The notes beneath the pieces were generated by a model. That model ran no database searches. It saw only the letters and a program-made list of their open reading frames with translations, and was not told where the DNA came from. The position numbers and the translations under genes were made by a program. This document shows, in pieces, positions 1 to 6,938 of a DNA stretch of 8,935 nucleotides. Within the stretch, counting starts at the first letter, position 1. Every line of letters begins with the position of its first letter. Source of the stretch: Flavobacteriales bacterium (GTDB taxonomy: Bacteria > Bacteroidota > Bacteroidia > Flavobacteriales > PHOS-HE28); NCBI GenBank assembly GCA_008016945.1, contig SSGN01000030.1, positions 1 through 8,935 on the forward strand, in the 5' to 3' direction.

Positions 1-1183
1 CCATCACCCCGGCCGACCACAATTCCCACCGCACCGGGTAGGTCAGCAGCTCGGGCCGCCGGTCGTTCTCTAAGGCTTCGGTGAGGGCTATGCCGATACG
101 GTCCACGGCATAGGCGTAGGTGGCGTCGCGCAGGATCCGCAGGCGCACGGCGTACACCCCACAGGGGTCGAGCCGTTCTTTCAGCGGGGTCTGGATGTAT
201 TCGCGGTGATCCTTGTTCACGGCGGAGTACAGGTAGATGCCCGTGCGGTCCTTCAGGAAATCGGGCGTACCACCGCTGGCGTTCTTCCAGGCGGCACCAT
301 GCGCGGGCAGGTTCCGGTCGAACGCGGGGTCGGGGACGAGATCCATGGCGGGGGGTGGGGGAGCGGGATCGGCCGGGCAGGCATCCGAGGCATGCAGCAC
401 GCGGATCTCTTCGGTATGGCCGAGGGGCACCAGTGAAACGGCGTCCACATAGGCGTAGGCTTGGGTGGCCAAGAGGCGTCGGCGCAGTCCGCGTTCCATG
501 TCGGGGTCGAGGTCGGCATCGGCTTTGCGCTTCATGTTCTGCATGGTGCCGCTGCCTCGGTTCGCGGTCACCGCCTTGCGGCTGGTGCGGTCGCACAGCT
601 GGAAATTGCCCACCTGCACATAACGTTCGCCGCCGCGCGCGTTGTAGATGCCCTTCACCACCATCCAGCCCGCCGTGTCGGCGATGAAGCGGTTCAGCAT
701 GTTGTCCACGTCCGGGCGGCCGAAGGACTGTGCAAGGTTCCCCTTCCGGCTGCGGTCCTCCGCGCTGAAACAGGCGCCGATGCGGTCCGTCATGTACCCG
801 GAGCGGTCGGCGAGGCTCACGCGGAAGGAGAGTTCGTACTTGCCTCCGTTCACCAGCGGCTCGGCCAACTCCAGTTGCACGAACTCGCGCACCGCGCATT
901 CTCCGCCGCCATGCGCGGTGAGGACCAGACCCATGTAGGCTTCACCTTCATACGGCGCTTGCCAGCCCGCCCAATTCATCGGGGTGCCCAGCTGTTCGCT
1001 GCACGCATGGAAGTACCCCGGCATGCCACCGATGGTCTTCACGCCCTCAAGGCCTCGTGCGGGTTTCGCCGCGATATGCCGAGGGCATCGCGTGTACTGC
1101 TCGAACCCGCCGTTCCGCACCAGCTCCTGGGCGTTGAGCAGGATCCGCACCAGCCAGAAGAACAGGCAGAGGGTCGTCCGCAT
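1..1183 (-). CDS. Exported protein with two tandem jelly-roll-like domains, OmpA-family-like N-terminal half (partial, C-terminus beyond left edge)
   Basis: The frame is open for 394 codons from the ATG at 1183 and runs off the left edge without a stop. Residues 1-19 form a signal peptide (hydrophobic LCLFFWLVRILL, likely cut after NAQ). Domain 1 covers about residues 20-253. It opens ELVRNGGFEQY-CP, has REFVQLELAEPL near 99-110, FRVSLADRSGYMTDRIGA near 120-137 and YVQVGNF near 188-194, and closes with YAYVDAVSLVPL. A Pro-rich linker (about 268-279, PADPAPPPPA) leads to domain 2 from residue 280, which repeats the pattern: DLVPDPAFD, REYIQTPLKERL, YAYAVDRIGIAL. From memory, this domain precedes a peptidoglycan-binding OmpA domain in many Bacteroidota surface proteins. 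The OmpA part is not visible here, so that assignment is inference. The start lies 14 bp after the mutL stop, implying one transcript. The chosen ATG is the one that gives a clean signal peptide; no Shine-Dalgarno is seen. Confidence 0.8.
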   Translation of the reverse strand, partial: MRTTLCLFFWLVRILLNAQELVRNGGFEQYTRCPRHIAAKPARGLEGVKTIGGMPGYFHACSEQLGTPMNWAGWQAPYEGEAYMGLVLTAHGGGECAVREFVQLELAEPLVNGGKYELSFRVSLADRSGYMTDRIGACFSAEDRSRKGNLAQSFGRPDVDNMLNRFIADTAGWMVVKGIYNARGGERYVQVGNFQLCDRTSRKAVTANRGSGTMQNMKRKADADLDPDMERGLRRRLLATQAYAYVDAVSLVPLGHTEEIRVLHASDACPADPAPPPPAMDLVPDPAFDRNLPAHGAAWKNASGGTPDFLKDRTGIYLYSAVNKDHREYIQTPLKERLDPCGVYAVRLRILRDATYAYAVDRIGIALTEALENDRRPELLTYPVRWELWSAGVM

Positions 1184-1197
1184 CGGCAGGCCGGCGA

Positions 1198-3012
1198 CTA
1201 TCGCTCGAACCGTTCGTTCAACTCATCCAGCCCGAAGGTGATCAACGTGGGTTTCCCCGATGGGGCATGGTAGGGCATCGCGCAGGCGAACAAGCGGTCG
1301 ATGAGGTCGTGCATCTCGGTGGTGCTCAGGCCTCGACCGGGCCGGATGGCCATGCTGCGCGAGAGGCTGCGCGCGAGGATGTGGTGTCGCTCGTTGCGCA
1401 GTGTGCCACGTTCGTGTTTCAGCTGTTCCAGCAGGTCTTCCAACAGCCGTGCCGGATCCTCCTCCGCGGCTTCCGCGGGCATGCCGTTCACCTGTATCGT
1501 GCGACCGCCGAAGGGTTCCAGGTCGAAACCCATGCTGCGCAGCTCGGGCAGTACATCTTGGAGCAGGGCGAAGTCCGGAGCGCTCAGCTCCACATGGCGC
1601 GGGAAGAGTTCAGTCTGGCTCAGCCCGGCACCTTGTTCGATCAGCTTCAAGTTGCGTTCGTACAAGATGCGTTCGTGGGCCCGTTGCTGGTCCACCACCA
1701 TGAAGCCGCTGCGCAACTGCGCGATGATGTAGGTGCCGTGCAATTGGAACACGGGCCGTTCGCCAGGCGTGCCTTCGTGCTCGCGCCAGGGGATCAGCCG
1801 TTGGGCTGGGGGAGGTGCCGGTGTCGCCTCCACGGCCGGGGCGTCGAGGTCGAAGAGCTGTTGCCAGCCTTCGGCGCTCTTGCGCGGCGGGGCCATGAAC
1901 GCGCCCAGGTCGTTCGGGCGCCAGCTGGGCACGGCCTCGCGCGGTGGTGCTGCGGCCGGCGGCTGTCCGGCGAATGCCGCAAGGATCGCGGGTTCTGGCT
2001 CGAAATCGAGGCTGGGCACGATGTTGAACCGCCCCAAGGCCCGGCGTACTGCGGCATGCACCATGGCGTACACCGCACGGTCGTCGCGGAACTTGATCTC
2101 CGTCTTGGTGGGGTGGATGTTGATGTCGATCTGGGCCGGGTCTATGGCGATGAAGAGGAACCACGAGGGGTGGTTCTCGCGCGACACCAGTTCGTCGTAC
2201 GCCTTGCGCACCGCGTGTTCCAGGTAGTTGCTACGCACGAAACGCCGGTTCACGAAGAAGTACTGTTCCCCACGCGACCGCTTGGCGAACTCCGGCTTGC
2301 CCACGAATCCCGTCACGTTCACGAAGTCCGTGTGTTCATCCACGGGCACCAGGCGCTCGTCGTACTTGCGGCCGAAGAGGTGGACCACACGCTGCCGTTC
2401 GTTGCCCACGGGCATGTTGTACTCCTCGTGATCGTTGTTCACCAGCTGGAAGGCGACCTCCGGATGGGCCAGCGCCACACGGTGGAACTCGTCCAGCACA
2501 TGCTTCATCTCCACGCTGTCGCTCTTCAGGAATTGGCGGCGTGCCGGCACGTTGAAGAAGAGGTTGCGCACGGCGATGGTGGTGCCCACGGCACAGGCCA
2601 TGGCTTCCTGGGTCCGCACGCGACTCCCCTCGATCAATACGCGGGTGCCCAGCTCCTGGTCCCTTTCGCGGGTCTTCAACTCCACTTGGGCGATCGCTGC
2701 GATGCTGGCCAGGGCTTCGCCACGGAAGCCTTTGGTGCGCAGGGCGCTGAGGTCGTCGGCTTCCCTGATCTTGCTGGTGGCATGGCGCTCGAAGCAGGCA
2801 CGTGCGTCCATGGCGCTCATGCCTCGGCCATCATCGGTCACCTGCACCAGGGTACGACCGGCATCCTTGACCACCAGGATGATGCGTGTGGCGCCCGCAT
2901 CCACGCTGTTCTCCAGCAGTTCCTTCACCACGCTGGCAGGGCGTTGCACCACTTCGCCGGCCGCGATCTGGTTGGCCACATGGTCGGGGAGGAGCCGGAT
3001 CAGGTCAGCCAT
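1198..3012 (-). CDS. mutL: DNA mismatch repair protein MutL
   Basis: This 604-residue protein is the GHKL ATPase that couples MutS mismatch recognition to downstream excision. The N-terminal ATPase signatures are complete: ELLENSVDAGA at 31-41 (catalytic Glu31, Mg-binding Asn35), DDGRGM at 60-65, and TSKI...GFRGEAL at 79-101. The transducer domain carries YFFVNRRFVR (251-260) and DINIHPTKTEIKF (296-308, the conserved ATP-sensing lysine loop). A Pro/Ala-rich linker spans about 335-415. The C-terminal dimerisation domain begins near 420 and contains DQQRAHERILYE at 441-452. This aligns with the endonuclease motif DQHA(X)2E(X)4E but with H to Q and A to R changes. The canonical CPHGRP-like motif appears only as PYHAPSGKP (580-588); the protein ends in FER. 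Endonuclease activity is therefore uncertain. The start at 3012 (MADLIRLLPDHVANQIAAGEV) is the conserved MutL N-terminus; the frame stays open 32 codons further upstream, but that stretch has no family similarity. Confidence 0.97.
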   Translation of the reverse strand: MADLIRLLPDHVANQIAAGEVVQRPASVVKELLENSVDAGATRIILVVKDAGRTLVQVTDDGRGMSAMDARACFERHATSKIREADDLSALRTKGFRGEALASIAAIAQVELKTRERDQELGTRVLIEGSRVRTQEAMACAVGTTIAVRNLFFNVPARRQFLKSDSVEMKHVLDEFHRVALAHPEVAFQLVNNDHEEYNMPVGNERQRVVHLFGRKYDERLVPVDEHTDFVNVTGFVGKPEFAKRSRGEQYFFVNRRFVRSNYLEHAVRKAYDELVSRENHPSWFLFIAIDPAQIDINIHPTKTEIKFRDDRAVYAMVHAAVRRALGRFNIVPSLDFEPEPAILAAFAGQPPAAAPPREAVPSWRPNDLGAFMAPPRKSAEGWQQLFDLDAPAVEATPAPPPAQRLIPWREHEGTPGERPVFQLHGTYIIAQLRSGFMVVDQQRAHERILYERNLKLIEQGAGLSQTELFPRHVELSAPDFALLQDVLPELRSMGFDLEPFGGRTIQVNGMPAEAAEEDPARLLEDLLEQLKHERGTLRNERHHILARSLSRSMAIRPGRGLSTTEMHDLIDRLFACAMPYHAPSGKPTLITFGLDELNERFER

Positions 3013-3060
3013 GGCAATGGTGCACGCAGGTGCGAGGAGGGGTGGCTCATGTTGAATGGC

Positions 3061-3068
3061 CAAAGGTA
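3061..3068 (-). promoter_or_regulatory. Putative Bacteroidota-type -7 promoter element of mutL
   Basis: Read on the minus strand, bases 3068 to 3061 spell TACCTTTG, an exact match to the Bacteroidota -7 consensus TAnnTTTG. It lies 48 bp upstream of the mutL ATG, leaving a leader of about 40 nt. The expected -33 TTG is not exact; GTT occurs at about the right distance (3088-3090). Directional fit and position support it, but an 8-bp match with four fixed bases of TTTG type can arise by chance. Confidence 0.45.
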
Positions 3069-3073
3069 ACGGC

Positions 3074-3087
3074 CTCCACCGGTGGAG
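3074..3087. promoter_or_regulatory. 14-bp perfect palindrome between the putative -33 and -7 elements of mutL
   Basis: CTCCACCGGTGGAG is its own reverse complement with no spacer. It sits 5 bp upstream of the putative TACCTTTG element, in the promoter spacer, where a dimeric regulator bound there would block polymerase. Alternatively it is a short hairpin or chance. No regulator is identifiable from the sequence. Confidence 0.3.
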
Positions 3088-3093
3088 AACGGG

Positions 3094-3119
3094 AAAAGCC
3101 TCCGGCAAGGGAGGCTCTT
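3094..3119 (-). terminator. Rho-independent-like terminator of the 3137-3646 gene
   Basis: On the minus strand the sequence reads AGCCTCC, loop CTTGCC, GGAGGCT, then TTT. The 7-bp GC-rich stem can extend by a G-T and two A-T pairs into the T run. It begins 18 bp after the TGA of the secreted-protein gene at 3137 and lies upstream of the putative mutL promoter, so it would separate the two transcription units. The T tract is short (three to four T), so termination may be incomplete. Confidence 0.55.
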
Positions 3120-3136
3120 CATGGCGGTGCGTGTGA

Positions 3137-3646
3137 TCAGAACTCCATGGTGGTCCGGCGCTTCGCTGGGGTCACCGACCGTGTATGGTGCACGGCGACA
3201 CAGCCCCCGCCAGGTTCAAACCCGAGGTTGCCTACCGGACCGGCATAGGTGAGGCCCGCCATGAAGCGCTCTTGCTCCATGATCACCGCCAACTTGACCT
3301 GCCGTCGGCGGGATCCTGCGAAGTCGCCGTCGTTGATGTGGCGCGTATCCACGGAGACCGTTTTGGTCACATGGCCGGGCTTCGCGAAGCGCAGGGTGGC
3401 GGAAGTCTCGGCGGGCAGGTCGATGGTGAACCGACCGCTGTTGGAGACGGATGCGGTCCGTACCTCGCCGTTCACATCCACCTCGAGGGTCACGTCGGCC
3501 ATGAAGGCATCATCCACGTGCAGCCAGCCGGTCAAGGTCACGGTGGTTCCGTTCATATCGCCCACCGGTGGGGCCAGGGCGTGGGAGGGTGCCGCCAGGA
3601 GCAGTGCGCTGCTCGCGGTAAGCAGGTAAGTGTGTAGGTTCTTCAT
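3137..3646 (-). CDS. Small secreted protein with a carboxypeptidase-regulatory-like (Ig-like) domain
   Basis: The 169-residue product starts at the ATG at 3646, which gives a textbook signal peptide: MKNLH, a hydrophobic core YLLTASSALLLAA, and a cut after SHA (residue 23). An open frame continues upstream to 4090 on this strand but has no signal sequence and runs through the opposite gene's start, so it was not used. Residues about 33-102 alternate beta-strand-like segments (TTVTLTGWLHV, DVTLEVDVNG, GRFTIDLPAE, ATLRFAKPGHVTKTVSVDT), as in CarboxypepD_reg or PEGA-like modules, where a surface-exposed strand carries a periplasmic or extracellular scaffold. A basic stretch GSRRRQVKL (111-119) precedes a tail that looks family-specific: MAGLTYAGPVGNLGF, then GGGCVAV with a single mature-protein Cys. 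No enzyme motif is visible and the function is unknown. A hairpin terminator follows the stop. Confidence 0.75.
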   Translation of the reverse strand: MKNLHTYLLTASSALLLAAPSHALAPPVGDMNGTTVTLTGWLHVDDAFMADVTLEVDVNGEVRTASVSNSGRFTIDLPAETSATLRFAKPGHVTKTVSVDTRHINDGDFAGSRRRQVKLAVIMEQERFMAGLTYAGPVGNLGFEPGGGCVAVHHTRSVTPAKRRTTMEF

Positions 3647-3923
3647 GGGTGCAGGTTCGGGTTCCGGGGTGGGAAACGAACCTGGTGCGTGGATGTTGCG
3701 CGGTGGGGGTCGAGTTTCGACGGATGGGGGCGCGGGGGCGGTGAAAGGATGCACAGTGCCGTTCAGTTGGTGCCGGATCCGTTGGCCGGATAGGTGGTGA
3801 TGTCCGCCATCCCCAAGCCCCTGAGCACCCCGTGCGCTCCAAGAAGCTACGTCCCCCATGTTCACAACTGCCTCTTGCATCGGCCGAGAGCCCTTTGGCA
3901 CGCCGATAGCTTCGCACCATCCC
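3647..3923. other. Divergent intergenic region between the small secreted protein and the GH3 fusion gene
   Basis: The 277 bp must hold the 5' control regions of both flanking genes. I found no exact TAnnTTTG on either strand. The nearest plus-strand candidate is TAGCTTCG at 3907-3914, with one mismatch and too close to the ATG at 3924. No strong hairpin, RNA gene or conserved small frame is evident. A frame-consistent ATG at 3858 would add 22 residues to the GH3 protein but would bury its signal peptide. Confidence 0.5.
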
Positions 3924-6900
3924 ATGAAGCGCAGACTTCCTTTCCTCCTTGTTCTCCTCGGAGCCGCCCTATCCTTCGGTTCCGCGCAGGGCACCCGCTC
4001 GGTGGAAGCCGGCACGCCACCGCCCTTTCTCCACCAGGCGAGTCCCTGGGCCGATTCCGTCTTCAGCACCCTCAGCCTCGACGACCGCATCGCGCAGCTG
4101 ATGATGGTGGCCGCCTACAGCGACAAGGATGCCAAACACGAGAAGGGCATCGAGGACCTCATCCGCCAGCGCAACATCGGCGGCATCATCTTCTTCAAGG
4201 GTGGCCCCGGCAGGCAGGCCCGGCTCACCAATCGCTACCAGGCCGCAGCGCGCACGCCTTTGCTCATCGGCATGGACCTGGAGTGGGGCCTCGCCATGCG
4301 GCTGGACAGCACCATCCGCTTCCCGCGCCAGATGACCCTCGGCGCATTGAAGAACGATTCGCTGATCGAGGAGATGGGCCTGGAGATCGCCCGCGAGATG
4401 AAAAGGCTCGGGGTGCATGTGAGCTTCAGCCCGGTGCTGGACGTGAACAACAACCCCGCGAACCCGGTGATCAACGACCGCAGTTTCGGTGAGGACCGCG
4501 AACTCGTGGCCCGCAAGGGCATCGCCTACATGCGCGGCTTACAGAAGGGTGGGGTGATCGCCACGGCGAAACACTTCCCCGGCCATGGCGATACCGATAC
4601 CGATTCGCATTATGGCCTGCCACTGATCGCGCACAGCCGCACCCGCCTCGATTCGCTGGAACTCTATCCCTTCCAACGCATCGTGGAGGAGGGCATCGCC
4701 GCCATGATGGTGGCCCACCTCGAGGTGCCCGCGCTGGACAGCACCAAGGGCCAGCCCAGCACCCTGAGCAAGCCCATCGTACACCAGCTGCTCGAACAGG
4801 AGCTCGGCTTCAAAGGGCTCGTCTTCACCGACGCGCTCAACATGAAAGGCGTGGCCAGGGCCGATAAGCCCGGCGAGATCGAGCTGCGCGCCCTGCTCGC
4901 CGGCAACGACGTGATGCTCTTCCCGCAGGATCCGGTGAAGGCGATCGAACGCATCAGGCAGGCGGTGGACAGCGGCGTGGTGGACCGCGCCCTGATCGAT
5001 CACAAGTGCCTGAAGGTGTTGCGCGCGAAGGAATGGGCGGGCCTCGCCCGCATGAAGCCCGTGGAGACCAAGGACCTCCACGCCGACCTGAACACCAGCC
5101 GGGGCAAGCTCCTGCGACGCAACCTGTACGCCCGGGCCATCACCGCGCTGAACGACCACCACAAAGCCATTCCCGTGGGCCGTTTGGATACGTTGAGGAT
5201 CGCCTCCCTGGTGATCGGCGATACCCTCGGCAACCCGTTCCAGACCGGCCTGCAACGCTATGCACCCGTGACCTTGTTCCGTTGCGATAAGAGCTTGAAA
5301 CGCGACAGCTTGGACGCCTTGCTGCGCAAGCTCGACGCCTTCGACCGGGTGATCGTATCGGTCCACAACACCACCTGGCGGGTGAACAAGGACTTCGGCG
5401 TGCCGGAGACGGCGCTGGACATCGTACGCGAGATCGCCGGTCGCAGGCCCACCATCTTCGCGCTCTTCGCCAACCCGTACCGCCTGTCCAAAGCCTACGG
5501 CGCCCAGTTGATGAGCTCCGTGATGGTGGGCTACGAAGAGACCGAGGAGACACAGGACCTCATGGCACAGGCCATCTTCGGGGCCATCGGCGTGGATGGC
5601 AAGTTGCCGATCACCGCTTCCGCGTTCTACAAGTGCGGCGATGGCCGGGAGTTCAAACCCAACGGCCGCATGGGTTACACCATGCCCGAAACGATCGGCA
5701 TCGGCAGCGCCGACCTGCGTGGTATCGATGCGGTGGTGAAGCAGGGGATCGAGGCACAGGCCTTTCCGGGGTGCGAGGTCTTCGTGGCGGTGGACGGCCT
5801 GGTGGTCTTCCATGAAGCGTACGGCCATACCACCTACGGGAAGGAACGCAAGGTGCGGAAGGATGATATCTACGACCTGGCCAGCATCACCAAGGTGGCC
5901 AGCACCACCATCGCCCTGATGCGCCTGGTGGATGAAGGCAAGCTGGACCTGGACAAGCCGCTCGGCCATTACCTGCCCGAGTTGGACGACCTCAGCGCCA
6001 CCCACGCGCGCATGGGCTTCCGCGATATCCTCACGCACCAGGCGGGCCTCAAAGCCTTCGTGCCGTTCTACACCAAGTTGTTGAAGGACGGTAAGCTGCG
6101 CCCGGAGCTGGTCTCCGATAGCGCCACGGAGAAATACACCGTGCGCGTGGCCGACAAGCTCTACATCCCGCAAGCCTACCGCGACAGCATGCTCACCTGG
6201 GTGGTGACCACGCCGCTGGGCAGGAAGGGGGAGTATGTGTACAGCGACATGGGCTACTACCTGTTGCAGGAGGTGATCGAACGCATCACCGGCATGCCCT
6301 TGGACCGTTACGTGAGCAGCACCTTCTACCGTCCCATGGGCGCCAACACCATCGGCTACAAGCCATGGGAGCGCTTCCCCCTTTCGCGTATCGCACCCAC
6401 CGAGAACGACCTCAGCTTCCGCATGCGCCAGATCCGTGGCGACGTCCATGATCCCGGTGCGGCCATGAAAGGCGGTGTCGCCGGTCATGCAGGTCTCTTC
6501 AGCAATGCCAACGACCTGGGCATGGTGATGCAGATGCTCGCCAACGGTGGTACCTACGGCGGGCGGCGCTACCTGAGCGAGCAGGTGGTGAAGGAATTCA
6601 CCAAGTGCCAGTTCTGCGCTCCGAACGGCACCGGGAACCGCCGCGGCCTGGGCTGGGACAAGCCCGTGCGCGGCCAAGGCGGACCCACCTGCGACTGTGT
6701 CAGCTACGCCAGCTTCGGCCATACGGGCTTCACCGGCACCATGGCCTGGGTGGATCCGGACCAGCAGGTGGTGTACGTCTTCCTCAGCAACCGGGTGTAT
6801 CCGAACGCCACCACCAACAAGTTGGCCTCAATGGGCATACGCACCAAGATCCAGGAGGTGGTGCACGCTGCGGTGGCCGCGCGTGTGAAAGCGGTGCGTA

Positions 6901-6935
6901 CCGAGGCCAAGCCGACGGAGCGGATCGGGCGGTGA
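3924..6935 (+). CDS. Secreted GH3 beta-N-acetylglucosaminidase-like enzyme fused to a class C beta-lactamase-like serine hydrolase
   Basis: The 1003-residue protein starts MKRRLPFLLVLLGAALSFGSAQG, a signal peptide likely cut near residue 21. This decided the ATG at 3924 over the in-frame ATG at 3858. Residues about 45-370 are a GH3 catalytic barrel of the NagZ type: NDRSFGED (184-191), KHFPGHGDTDTDSH (216-229, the His-Asp acid/base loop diagnostic of beta-N-acetylglucosaminidases) and FTDALNMKGV (301-310, probable nucleophile Asp303). Residues about 400-565 resemble the GH3 C-terminal alpha/beta domain. Residues about 594-985 form a serine beta-lactamase/DD-peptidase-like domain: SITK (654-657, nucleophile Ser654 and Lys657), YSD (773-775, in place of YxN) and HTG (933-935, in place of KTG). 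Known GH3 enzymes of this type release GlcNAc from muropeptides or cell-wall sugars. The serine hydrolase substrate (peptide, ester or amide) cannot be read from sequence. Export implies a periplasmic or surface role rather than cytosolic recycling. The gene is monocistronic here; its stop is 3 bp from the convergent neighbour. Confidence 0.93.
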   Translation: MKRRLPFLLVLLGAALSFGSAQGTRSVEAGTPPPFLHQASPWADSVFSTLSLDDRIAQLMMVAAYSDKDAKHEKGIEDLIRQRNIGGIIFFKGGPGRQARLTNRYQAAARTPLLIGMDLEWGLAMRLDSTIRFPRQMTLGALKNDSLIEEMGLEIAREMKRLGVHVSFSPVLDVNNNPANPVINDRSFGEDRELVARKGIAYMRGLQKGGVIATAKHFPGHGDTDTDSHYGLPLIAHSRTRLDSLELYPFQRIVEEGIAAMMVAHLEVPALDSTKGQPSTLSKPIVHQLLEQELGFKGLVFTDALNMKGVARADKPGEIELRALLAGNDVMLFPQDPVKAIERIRQAVDSGVVDRALIDHKCLKVLRAKEWAGLARMKPVETKDLHADLNTSRGKLLRRNLYARAITALNDHHKAIPVGRLDTLRIASLVIGDTLGNPFQTGLQRYAPVTLFRCDKSLKRDSLDALLRKLDAFDRVIVSVHNTTWRVNKDFGVPETALDIVREIAGRRPTIFALFANPYRLSKAYGAQLMSSVMVGYEETEETQDLMAQAIFGAIGVDGKLPITASAFYKCGDGREFKPNGRMGYTMPETIGIGSADLRGIDAVVKQGIEAQAFPGCEVFVAVDGLVVFHEAYGHTTYGKERKVRKDDIYDLASITKVASTTIALMRLVDEGKLDLDKPLGHYLPELDDLSATHARMGFRDILTHQAGLKAFVPFYTKLLKDGKLRPELVSDSATEKYTVRVADKLYIPQAYRDSMLTWVVTTPLGRKGEYVYSDMGYYLLQEVIERITGMPLDRYVSSTFYRPMGANTIGYKPWERFPLSRIAPTENDLSFRMRQIRGDVHDPGAAMKGGVAGHAGLFSNANDLGMVMQMLANGGTYGGRRYLSEQVVKEFTKCQFCAPNGTGNRRGLGWDKPVRGQGGPTCDCVSYASFGHTGFTGTMAWVDPDQQVVYVFLSNRVYPNATTNKLASMGIRTKIQEVVHAAVAARVKAVRTEAKPTERIGR

Positions 6936-6938
6936 GTG

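Noticed and set aside
461..1273. 270-codon plus-strand open frame
   Set aside because: It is antisense to the exported two-domain protein, whose minus-strand frame has a signal peptide and internal homology and stays open to the edge.
1267..3069. 600-codon plus-strand open frame
   Set aside because: It is antisense to mutL, whose family motifs are complete. The translation is rich in His, Val and Gly with no recognisable domain, as expected for the shadow of a GC-rich gene.
3907..3914. TAGCTTCG as a -7 promoter element for the GH3 gene
   Set aside because: It has one mismatch to TAnnTTTG, no TTG at the required upstream distance, and lies only 9 bp from the start codon.
3858..3923. 22-residue N-terminal extension of the GH3 fusion protein
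   Set aside because: The ATG at 3924 is immediately followed by a canonical signal peptide, and the extension has no such character.
3647..4090. N-terminal extension of the small secreted protein on the minus strand
   Set aside because: It would cross into the opposite GH3 gene and bury a clear signal peptide that begins at 3646.
4539..6722. 727-codon minus-strand open frame
   Set aside because: It is antisense to the GH3/serine hydrolase gene, which has full catalytic motifs. The translation is low-complexity (His, Val, Gly, Ala rich) and lacks a domain or signal sequence.
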